This document shows positions 47,641-57,953 of a stretch of DNA of 64,000 nt, piece by piece. Numbering within the stretch: position 1 is the stretch's first letter; every line of letters begins with the position of its first letter. This DNA is from Apostichopus japonicus (taxonomy: Eukaryota > Echinodermata > Holothuroidea > Aspidochirotida > Stichopodidae): NCBI RefSeq assembly GCF_037975245.1, contig NC_092565.1:9532499-9596498 (forward strand). Reading direction: 5' to 3'. The translations under genes and the position numbers were made by a program. Below the pieces are notes generated by a model, which searched no databases, was not told the origin of the DNA, and saw only the letters and a program-made list of their open reading frames with translations.

Positions 47641-49750
47641 CTTACATCTGAATAAAGAAATGGCAGCTCTGAAAGCATTTACACCCTCAGTTGCAGAGGA
47701 TGGCTTAATGATTGGTAAAACAAGGCCTTCCTGCAGCAGTGGAGTCTTTTTGGAAATAAAGTTCCTCATTTATTAGTGGTCATAATTTTATGGCTCTTTT
47801 GGCACATGTACGTTCGAGTGATAATCTTTGGACGAGAAAGTTGTTTCGACGATCAGTTCGAGTAGAAGTGAAGAGCTGCGAAAAAAAAGTTTTTGAAAGT
47901 TTTGTATCAGGGAGAATAGTCTTGCGGGATATGAATTAAAGTTGTTGAATCTTTGGATAGGAGCATGGTCTTGTAATTAAATCCTGAATGTTTGACAGCT
48001 TCATGAGAGTTTGTATCGGCAAAAGTTTCCTTTGGTGAGAAAATAGCAAACATTTAATCCCCATTTTCTTGTGGAAATGTAAACGAATGTAGGAGAGAGG
48101 GCAGACCATACCAATACTTTAGATGAACCTTATTGAGAGCAAATCTGAAACCACTTTTATGACATACAGCAAGTGGATGGTTATATGCTAGCACTCTTCA
48201 GTTTTGATTGAATAGTTTATTTTCGATGTGCTCATTGGGATCATTTTTTTTCTATCACACATTTGTGATCTCTACAAGGACACTACTTATTTTTTTTTCA
48301 CCAGTCCATTCCAAATTTTTAGATTATCCATGATATTAGTATCATTATTTTCTTCTTCTTATTATTATGACCTGTATAATTTTTCTATACCTTGAGAAAG
48401 GATATAATTAAAGTCAATCTTGGCGGCTCTTACAGAAAATTGCTTTCGTGTCGGCGTGATTTTATTCAGCAACTTGGGTATAATAATAAAAAAATCATAT
48501 TGATCACAACACCCTTACCGAGAACAATTGTCAGGTGCCAGGTGAAGTTTTTCCCACCAGTGCCTTTTTACACCACACAGTTTCGCCCGTAGCCTATTCC
48601 TACTGTATACATATTATATCTATGATGGAGTTGTTTATATTGTAACTCGCTCACAGCAGCAGCTGATCAAAAAAACCTCCGCAAGTCAGACTTATGCGGA
48701 TTGTTACCCTCACTTTCGTAGCAATATAAATTACATGTATAGCAGTCAGATGAAAGTTCAGGTTTTTATCATTTCAAAGATGGAGAATTGCAACAACATG
48801 ATCGCTACCAGCAAATATTTGCTTATCACTTATTATAAGTGTTAGATATATTTCTGTGTAGCTGCTGGGAATATTTACGGAGCTCCGATCTGTGATATTT
48901 ACACTAATTCATGTCATTGCTCGGAACTCGGAATCCGTAGAAGCGTCGCAGAATCGTCGGTCACCACCTGAGAGGTCCTCCACAGTAATTTCTACTTTTT
49001 GTTTGCTCCAGGCTATAAAATGTGCTATAAACAGACCAGCTGTTGGAGATAGCCATCAACAGCAGCTCCTATTGTTAAGTTTTGTAGCAATTTTCACTTT
49101 GGTGAATATTATATCTCATTTTGTTATCGCATCGTGGTATAATTTTAGCCTGTAACTAGTAAATGATGTCTCGATCCAGTTAAAAGTGTGGTCCTCATCT
49201 GCTGGTCATGTGGAGTTTATATAATTCATGGACGGTGTGCAGTAAGTCTTAGTCATTTCTGGATCTGTCAAAATTTGATTCCTGTGGATTTATTTATAGA
49301 ATTTCTTCTGGGTTTTTTTGTGGTTTTTGTGAAGTGCTCAAATGATCTGGCGGAAACTTTTAATAATAGCCAAAGTACCAGGATAGGTTTGTTGAATATC
49401 TTTTCATGTAATCTGGTCTGTTATGTTCATAGAAACAATTTGACATTGCTTAAAGGGCTGGAATAAGAGATATATATCATCAGTGAAAAAATAACTTTCC
49501 TAAAAGTGTCTAGCTTCGGGATTCAATCTTCGCTGTTATTAAACATCCATTACTAGAGTGCATTGCAGAGTGATTTTTGTGAAGATCCCAATTAGTGAAA
49601 AGTTGACAAGAGAAAGAAAACAAATCAGAGAGTATTGTACTTTGTCTGAAGTGGCTGTTGGAGACTTACCGTTCTGCAAGGATCAACCTGAGGTGTCCAA
49701 GGATCTGATCAGACAATTAAACCCGGCTTCTGTGCTCAGGTTTTTGTACT
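47641..49750 (+). other. Presumed leader/intron before exon B
   Basis: Many short upstream frames and no conserved-looking coding. A plausible acceptor (CTTCTGTGCTCAG) ends at 49739, eleven bases before the exon B ATG, so part of this is probably intron. Confidence 0.35.
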
Positions 49751-49910
49751 ATGTTCTCTGAAGAGACATCAGACATACATTCATCTCAGGAGAGTGTGCC
49801 AGGCATGGCTGCAAGACCCTCGTTCCTATCTCGTTTTGCCTGTATCAAAGACAGTCTGAGGCACTTCTGCTTGGTAGAGTGGTTCATCCTCTGTTTCTTC
49901 TCCAAAAAAT
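49751..49910 (+). CDS. Exon B: alternative first coding exon (53 codons plus 1 nt)
   Basis: ATG 49751 (A at -3) opens a frame of 53 codons. It reads through RPSFLSRFACIKDSLRHF (residues 22-39) and a hydrophobic patch (40-50), then ends SKK at the donor AAAT|GTAGGT (49911). Phase is 1, identical to exon A. The motif C-I-K-D with flanking basic and hydrophobic residues is shared with exon A residues 456-459. A acceptor-type CAG at 49739 would make the exon 171 nt, a multiple of three, so a cassette exon is the alternative model. The donor is weaker than that of exon A. The family is not recognised. Confidence 0.55.
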
Positions 49911-50330
49911 GTAGGTCACCCTTTTTCATTTTTTGCATTTTATTTTCTTGAAAGTTATCTCAAATATCGAATCAATTATTTAAGTATTATAAATGCAGAT
50001 GTTTGTTAACTTTATGGCAACTCTAAATACATCGCAGCGAAGCATTTTTTTTTAGCATGGGGGAAATAGCCATTGAAGATTTTGAATAATATTTCCCTTT
50101 GGTATTCTTGCACTACTTATGAAAAGAAGATTGACTAGTGCTTTTACATATAAGCAGAAAGCATTATTCTATATGGTATGTACAGGCATGTCCCAGTTGA
50201 TGATATGTAGCAGAATAGTTGTGTTCTTCTGTGAAAAGTCCAAATACTTCCTAGAACCTTTTCATGTTGTATCTTTTTTTTGGTAATGTTTGATCTTGTT
50301 TTACCTGCTTTGTGTTTAACATATAAACAT
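49911..50330 (+). other. Intron sequence after exon B
   Basis: AT-rich. No features apart from a short poly-T run. Confidence 0.5.
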
Positions 50331-50733
50331 CAGTGGCGGAGCGTCCATACAGTCAGAGGGGGTGGATGCCCCCCCCCCCCTGACGGACTCAAATGGACTG
50401 TTGCATGGCGCCCTTTTCAGGTTTTTACCACTTTTTACTTATTCACGATTATTGACTTTTTTATGGCGCTCTCAAATACCTATTGACATTTGTAACATTT
50501 TGTTGGTGTAAGTTTCTGACAAAATGGCGATGACACCTATTTATTCTTTGTTCATCTGCAAATTAGCAAGGCTCGGAAAGGGTCATTTCCGGCAATCTAG
50601 GGAGTATCTTTACTCAAAAAAGTTCTGTACGCTCCGCGCCAACCTGTGGTGGCGCTCTGCTTAGATAGTGTGGAAAGCGCCCCTACAGACCATTCTCGCC
50701 CCCCCCTGACCAATGCCCCTAGCTCCGCCACTG
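50331..50733. mobile_element. hAT-type MITE, 403 bp, with terminal inverted repeats
   Basis: The element begins CAGTGGCGGAGC and ends GCTCCGCCACTG, a perfect 12-bp inverted repeat starting CAGTGGCG as in many hAT transposons. Subterminal copies of GTCAG followed by a long G run (50355 region, and inverted at 50695-50710) extend the symmetry. The flanking 8-mers ATAAACAT and AAATACAT match at six of eight positions, fitting the 8-bp duplications of hAT. No transposase is present, so it is non-autonomous. It lies 420 bp downstream of exon B. Confidence 0.82.
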
Positions 50734-53700
50734 AAATACATGCCTTAAAATGTTCTGTTTGAGCCAACGTTATCATGTTCATTATAGGCCTCATAATGTA
50801 CTCAGAGATGTGACACAGTACGTTGTACCATATCTCAAAGCAGCCAGTATAGTTTGTCTCTCCATTAGGTATGTGCATGCAAGATTTTATGGTAAAGCCT
50901 ATCAAAATTTATGACCAGTCCTACCCTAGCTAATTTGTCATCCATGCACAGCTGTCAATGTCAAATATCATTGAAAATAATGAAGAACAAAAGGAAATAA
51001 AAAAAGAGCAAATGTTATTGAGTTTCGGTGCTTGCATTGGCAGGCCGACGTACAATTACTCACGTATAAATGCAATTAATTATAGAGCTAAGTGCTGCTA
51101 ACTAGTTCTAATAAGTAGACCATGACGATACCATACTTCATGGCCAGATTTAGTTTGTGGCAGGAGGGGATGGGGTGGGGTGGGCCTTTCAGTATATTAC
51201 CTATTAATCAAGTATATAACATAAACATCGTATACCAATAACCATTAGAGATACAAAAATTTCACAAACATGATCACCTGATGATAATAATAATAATATA
51301 TTAAACTGTACACTGTTTTAGGCATAATTGAAGCATATAAAGCACTACTGTACATATTAAACCATAAAGAGCCAGACATTGGATATTTCTAAATATACAG
51401 TAGCCTACATTGATGACACTTAGTAAACACATCTCAAGTATTCAGATCTTGATGAGGCTGTCTTAGTACCAATATCCTGTATGCGACATCAGTATTTGCC
51501 CCATCTTTGTAATACAGTGATTTTAATGCCAACTTATGTGATGGGCCGGGCCCACACCACTGCCACAGCTGTGGCCCTGCCCTTCTTTTGGAGACCTGTT
51601 GTAGTTTCATGATCACTTAATTGAGATCATTATTAGTAACAACTTTATGAACAAAGGACAATTATAAAAAGAGAGATGATCTTATTTTCAATAAATCTGT
51701 GCATTATTCTTTTAACTAATTGTCAACTCAAAATTGTCAGAAACACGTTTTGTCAAAACAATTAGAAGCGTGTTTCCACATGACAGTTTCAGAGTTATAC
51801 AATTGCAGACAGTTAGCTTTAAAAGCATGATATTTGCTATTGGCCTTTCATATCCATGCCCCACTTATCCACCCCACCCCCACCCCCACATACTTACCCT
51901 TCTCCCATCCACTTTACCTACATACCTGTTGTAGTAAAACAGATCAGTTGCATGGTGACAGTACTTAATAAATTTGCATTTTAAATTAGTACACTAAATA
52001 ATAGCAACTTTCTAATAACTATCTTTCTTAAGACTTGTATATGGCCCTTATAGACTTTCTGAAGATTTAATTGATATTTGTTCTTATACATCCCTTCACA
52101 CCACTCTGGACCGTACTCATTGTTAACAGGGAGAAAAGACAAGGTCGACCTTTGACCTACAGCATATGCAAATCAGCTGATTGCTACCACCATACTCATG
52201 GAGACCTATACAAATTACATAAGGATTGCAGGTACAAAACATCTGTATTGCCTAGTCAAGGTTTTTGGATCTCCGTAGCAACCAATAACACCCACAAAGC
52301 TAATGTACATCAGGGATTTGGCATATATTAAAGCAACAATTGTTTCAAAGTTGTCTTTCCTTAATTTTTTGATGTAATTAATCCGATAACAAATTCCAAC
52401 GATAACTATGTAGCCCAAACTGCTAGACTTATTGTCAAGTTATATTTTCAAATATAGGAGTCCAAAAAAGTGCATTAATGTTTATAACACAAGTTACATT
52501 TTGCATATGTAAGATTTTACTGTTAATCTGAATGTATGTCTGGGGGACAAAATGTTAAGTCTTAATCAAATTCATTTCATTTCCTCATTACAAACCTTCC
52601 TTTGGTTGAAATAAAAGTAAGAAGGTTGCAAGCCAGCATGATTAATGGCAAGTTTTAATTAGAGTAAATTCTTTTTGCAAAATTGTTGACTTAACATAAT
52701 GCATCGCTTTAAATGTGAACCTTACACTCAGGATTAAGTACATACAGTGGTAGTCATGTGTGGAACATTCTTGGAAACAATTTCTGCCATGTGTGGCAGA
52801 TGTCGTGATACACTATGTGTATGGGGGCACAGCCATATTTACATTATTGCAGAAAAATAATATGCTAATATATTTCCCAGAACAGCAGGTGATAAATTAC
52901 ATGTACAGGCCTGCCAGAATGATTGGTCCTGTAGCCAACTTGATGATATAGGTAACAATCCCAGTTGTGTTGGGCAAAGATATAGATTTAAGTTGGATAC
53001 AGATATGCCATAATTATTTCAAGAAATCTACATAATATCAAGGGAAAATGAGACATGTTGCATGCACATGTGAATGGTCTCACTTCATTGAAGCCTTAAA
53101 GAAATAGGCTCTAAAAATATCCAGCATAGTCCACCAGGTTCCACTATCCCCCCCCCACCCCCCTCTCTCTGTCTAATATATACCACAGAAACAGTATAAA
53201 AGAGCTTAGAAAGAGTTCTTCAAGTTAGGTCCTCTGCAGACCCACGCTGATATGGAGTCTGCTGACCGGCGATACCACCTTTAAACTCATCATTTAGAGT
53301 TTATTACTGAAACTTGGGATCCACATTTCATTGTTCCTGTAATATAGTACTAGAAATCAGTAAGACGTTGTTGGTGCAATTCAGTATTATTCACTGATAT
53401 TTGAGGCAATTGAGCAGAAAAAAATTGTTTCATTATATTGTAGGTGTAAGCACTACTAGCATTTGAAGTTTTGATATAATCAACAATTCTTCATGTATTG
53501 AAACTAACTATTTATATTTTTCGTGGAATTAGGACACCAAAAACATCATACTTGGTCTTATAGTCGAACTAACAAGAACGTTGATCTAAATAACGAACCT
53601 ATAGGACAGCAAAACGTATTTATAGAACCCAGAGAATTGCAAGTCAAGTTGACAAAAAATGAGTCTTTCATTTTGGTATTTCCCAATATATATATCAATT

Positions 53701-55129
53701 AGCATGTCTTCACTTTGGGTTAAATAATGCCCTTTACCACCTTGAATACCAAAGCTCAAGTTTTTTTTTTTGCATTATTTTATGCCAAATGTATATAGAC
53801 ATTTTATTGACAATCTTTCTTGTGACTTTGTTGACATTATTTTAACTTGTCTGGATGTATTTTCCATCTACCATCGTCATGGTGATGTACGAAAATAATT
53901 ACTCAGTGAAATAATAATCCCAGTCAAAGGCCTTGAGTTTTTTACATTTCATTCAATATCATAAATTATTATTGAGATTTTCTATAATTATTACCTTTGT
54001 TTGTTTTCTTATTCTGTTATTGATTGTTTTTTCTGCATGTTGTCATTGTTATGAGGGAATTACCAATCAGGAGGGAAAAATTAAGCTTGCATATGATGAC
54101 AACTTCCAATAAAGGCATGACATGCTCATTTTGAGGGTTAATTAAAACTTTATGAATGTGGATTATTAGCACAAACATTTTATGAACAGCTAGGTTTAAA
54201 ATGCAAAGATAACGAGGATCGAAAAAAGTCAGGAAAAAAAGTTGAAGCAGCTGATATCTGCTTCCACTTTTTGTAATTCGAATGTGGTGACCATCTTTAA
54301 ATTTTATATAACTTTGCTTTCTGTAATAAAAAGGGCTATAACAGTTACAATCTCCAAATGTAAGTTTTTATTTTGCAGGCATAGCCATTATAATATTAAT
54401 ATAAAAAATTTCCAAGCCAAAACAAAAACATTTCATGATTGAGATTCTACTTAAATCTGAAAATGAAATGTTATAGTTGAGGAATGAATTAGTGGTAAAT
54501 TTGGTGAATTGAGTTGATAATCAAACCAAGCATTTTCTTTGTTTATTAATTTCTGCCATAAATTTATCTGCATATAAGTTTCTCAATCAGTCATCTTTAC
54601 TTGCAAGATTTTCAGAACAATATTTACAAATTTTAAAATCAAATGACTAACAGCTGGAGGAAACGATGATCTTCTTAAGTGACTCTTTTTTTCTTCATTT
54701 TCTCTTTCAAATTTTCCGTATGAAGTCTCTCAATCAGTTTTCTGTACTCAGGGATTTTCAAATCAACATATAAAATTTTTTCCAGTCACATGACTATAAC
54801 AGCTAGGGAGGCAAAAAAACTGATTCCAGTTGGTATTTAATTGGATAAACTTAACGGTCTGCTATGTTTTGACTTTCAATTATACAAATTGGTTATTCTA
54901 CTCCCCAAAATTGCACCTCTGGCAATCCAGAATCAATGTAAACCATTAATTTATTCCTCATCTACTGAAGATGACACATTCCACTTTTCTCCAGCGATTC
55001 GCATTATCAATAGTAATTCAGAATTTTCTGCTTCGAGTTCCTTGAACTACAACTGAATATTACTAAAATGGAGAGTTTATATGGCCTCTTTGGAGAATAA
55101 GCTATCAAATGGCAAGCCAACATTTCTCT
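50734..55129. other. Non-coding stretch
   Basis: No gene is supported. Small items are G-rich text near 51164-51185, a GC-rich segment at 51540-51590, CT/C-rich text near 53148-53170, and T runs. The frames at 51734-51934 and 52071-52331 begin at non-ATG codons. Confidence 0.45.
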
Positions 55130-55510
55130 TTCACCAGAGGGATATCATTTTTCACACCATTAGCCCAACGACGCTTCTACGCTACCTTCTCCCCCCTCGT
55201 ATATATGCCCACGGCAAACGGCTCTCCCAATCTCCGTGCATATTCGTCAGCTCCCGAAAGCTGTTCGTCATTTCCTACCGCTCGCCGTAATGGCAGGAAT
55301 ACTTGATTAAAAAAAATGATGTTACAGGGAGGAAAAAAGAAGCAATAATCACAAGAAATAATTACAGGACACACGAAATACTTGTCCTTTATTGGTTTAT
55401 ATTATGGCATGCCGTTGTGTATACGAGTCAAATTTACTCTTCCGGTGTGTACTCTGCTCCGTAATTGTTTTTAACAGAACTATCATTTTATTACGTTCAG
55501 ACTGCGGAAT
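55130..55510. promoter_or_regulatory. CpG-dense patch, candidate promoter for exon C transcript
   Basis: About 21 CpGs occur in 380 bases, including CAACGACGCTTCTACGCT and ACCGCTCGCCG. Three overlapping short frames cross it (plus from 55081 and 55109, and minus from 55374), a sign of GC content rather than of coding. It lies about 2.3 kb upstream of the exon C start codon, matching the layout at exons A and B. Confidence 0.33.
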
Positions 55511-56723
55511 CAAGCCAGTATAGTCGTAGAGCAACATTGAAGGGAATCACTTTATCTTTTATATTCTTGTCAGCTGTGTTTGAGATTTATTTTGTGAATA
55601 CTAAAAAAAAAACCGGAAGATTTATACATGATCTATAGTTGCAGCATTCAGTCATGAATTGTGGGGAAATGTCATTTTAATTAGATTGTGCCTTTATTGC
55701 TCGGTATAGAGGTTTATATTGTTTCACAGAGTGGAGACGGAATTACCAACAACAGCGGGAGAAAAGTTTCACAGATGAGGGAAATTTTGAAATAACAACT
55801 TTTTGTGTCGTGTTAGAAAAGTTTGATGGAATATCTTGAACAAAGATGAACAAACCTCTGAATATCTGCACATCAAAGCTTCTTGATAAAACTAGAATGT
55901 GACCTGCTCTTCGCCAAATTTGCTACATGGTGCGAAAAAAAATTATGCATTTCCAGAGCATACAGATGGACTTATTTTACATGCAAGCGGAATGAATTTT
56001 TTATCATAGTGTTTATTGAGTTTCTGCACGGATATTTCAGAATCTCTTACTGGAGCATGCAGGAAAGTTAAATATTGATTAGATCTTTGTGGAAATTGTG
56101 TTTAAACCTGTGTTTGTTGCTGCTTTCCAGATGTAGTCGGAGAAAGAAAACAGAATCTGTGTTAATTTGAGTAAAAAACAGGAGATTTTTTAACAATTGC
56201 ATCCAAGTATAAGGTTGTCTCAAAGCTGTAGGTAACTAAATTCATTCTCGTGTGGTTGATGATAGATGTTGAACTACCTCGAGTGTTTTGTAGATTAATT
56301 CTTGTGAATTCCGTGACATCTCTGTTGTATATATTGTACCGTGCGACTTCATCAGCAGGTGAAGAGAATTACTTTAGGACAGTGTGTCTCACATGGATTA
56401 GTTTCTACAATTTCCAGAGGAGAAGAAAGGAATTATATTAAATCATTAAATAGTTATTCTCCCCCTGAAGTAAAGTCATTGCGGATGGTAGAGGACAGTC
56501 AATCTTTTATTTCTGTTCTGGGGTTATTTAAAACTTTCATAGCATGCTTTTCTTGAAAATTTCATGAGAATTAAATGACATATTCTAAATCTAGTCAAAT
56601 TAATCATTGCTTCCAGGAAAAAAAGTGTCATCTTTCGACTGTGTTTTTGTAAGTATCAACTGATATTCTGTGTGTATGTTTACTTCTATACATCGTTTGA
56701 AGACTTGCCTATCGAATTAGAAT
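55511..56723 (+). other. Presumed leader/intron before exon C
   Basis: A perfect donor (GTAAGTAT) at 56649 follows a CAG acceptor at 56616, outlining a 32-nt candidate micro-exon that could be untranslated leader. No convincing coding frame is seen. Confidence 0.3.
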
Positions 56724-57003
56724 TGTTGATATTCGGTTGAGTTTTTCAAGATTCATCAAACTTGCAGTCTTGTGAACACTGTGACTCTAACTTACAGTTG
56801 TTGTGTACATCAGTTTATTTGAGTAAACTCTTTTACTGCCACTTACAGAATTGTTGAATCGTTGATATTCGGCCGCTGAGTTTTTCAAGTTTCATCAAAC
56901 TTACAGTCTTGTGAACACTGTGACTTTAACTTACAGTTGTGGTGTACCGCAGTTTACTTACATGTACACTCTTGGGATGCCACTTATAGAATTATTGAAT
57001 TTT
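56724..57003 (+). repeat. Tandem duplication, about 137-bp unit, 2 copies
   Basis: Both copies start GTTGATATTCGG (56724, 56861) and share CAGTCTTGTGAACACTGTGA and TAACTTACAGTTGT. Divergence is about 10-15% by eye. There is no open frame. Confidence 0.92.
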
Positions 57004-57368
57004 TGCAGGTGGTCCTGTTGAAATCTATTCTAACTGATACTCTACTGTAGATGAATATTCATTTCTATACGTCCTGTGAAATCACAGATACAGAAGTATC
57101 ATATTGCTGGTAGTATAGTTTGACTGGTCCCCCTTATCCCTCCCCCCCCTCCCCCCGTGAAGAAGATTAAGGAAAGACACAATAAACTGTGTGATATGTA
57201 CAGCTAGTACACTGTATACCACTCTGAATGTACATGTGGTGGCATGCGGTAATAATCTACAGCAATATTTGTCAGGCTGTAAGTACAAACCAGCAAAAGT
57301 TTTGTCTTTTTGGGAGGAGTGATTGTGAGATATTGATTTGAATCAGTAGCTGGCTGCTGCTGCTGTTT

Positions 57369-57615
57369 TGGGATTTCATATTGGCTGATTCTATTAGTGT
57401 AGTAGGTACTACGTGGGTATGTGTCACTAATTGAATCCTGTTTGTATTAACGAGTACTGCCTCATCAATAATTATTCCAAAGTGTGGTGGAGATATACTT
57501 GTTTGGGATTTCATATTGGCTGATTCTATTACTACGTACTACATACTTCATGGTATGTGTCTCTAATTGAATCGTGTTTGTATTAACAGTACTTGCCTCA
57601 TCAATAGTTATTCGA
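57369..57615 (+). repeat. Second tandem duplication, 135-bp unit, 2 copies
   Basis: Both copies start GGGATTTCATATTGGCTGAT (57370, 57505) and share TGTTTGTATTAAC and TGCCTCATCAAT. The unit is unrelated in sequence to the 137-bp pair 0.4 kb upstream, although nearly the same length. Confidence 0.92.
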
Positions 57616-57826
57616 GTATGGGAGACGTACTCGGCTTATTAACTGCATCGATAACCAAACACTTTGAATGATTAAAAACACATTTGATTTGGGATGGCCA
57701 GAATTGATCTCGGAAACTAATTGCTGACTTTTAGTAAGTGTGCTTGTGTCGAGGGAGAGCATAGTCTAGCTGGTAGTAGGTATTTATGACAAACTACCTT
57801 CTGTTTTCTTGTGTGGATTGACTACT

Positions 57827-57953
57827 ATGAGTATTGCCACAGGAGGAGGAAATATGTTTTCTATGTTCCAAACTTCGTTTCGTCGTGGTCAGCACTCTTT
57901 CAGGAGGCGAACCCAAAGGTTTGGAAAGGCAGTTCAAACAAGTTTAAAGAAAA
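57827..57953 (+). CDS. Exon C: alternative first coding exon, strongly basic (42 codons plus 1 nt)
   Basis: ATG 57827 (A at -3) opens a 42-codon frame: a Gly-rich start (residues 6-8), then FSMFQTSFRRGQHSFRRRTQ (11-30) and KAVQTSLKK (34-42). It ends at the strong donor AAA|GTAAGT (57954). Phase is 1, as in exons A and B. Nine Arg/Lys in 24 residues suggest a membrane-surface or nucleic-acid-contacting N-terminus, or a nuclear signal; this is inference. An acceptor-like GCCACAG ending at 57842 would give a 111-nt cassette exon, but its pyrimidine tract is poor. The family is unrecognised. Confidence 0.55.

Noticed and set aside
51734-51830. Frame containing RFVKTIRSVF, similar to VVNTIRSIF of exon A
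   Set aside because: No ATG and no donor consensus at the end; the short match is probably chance.
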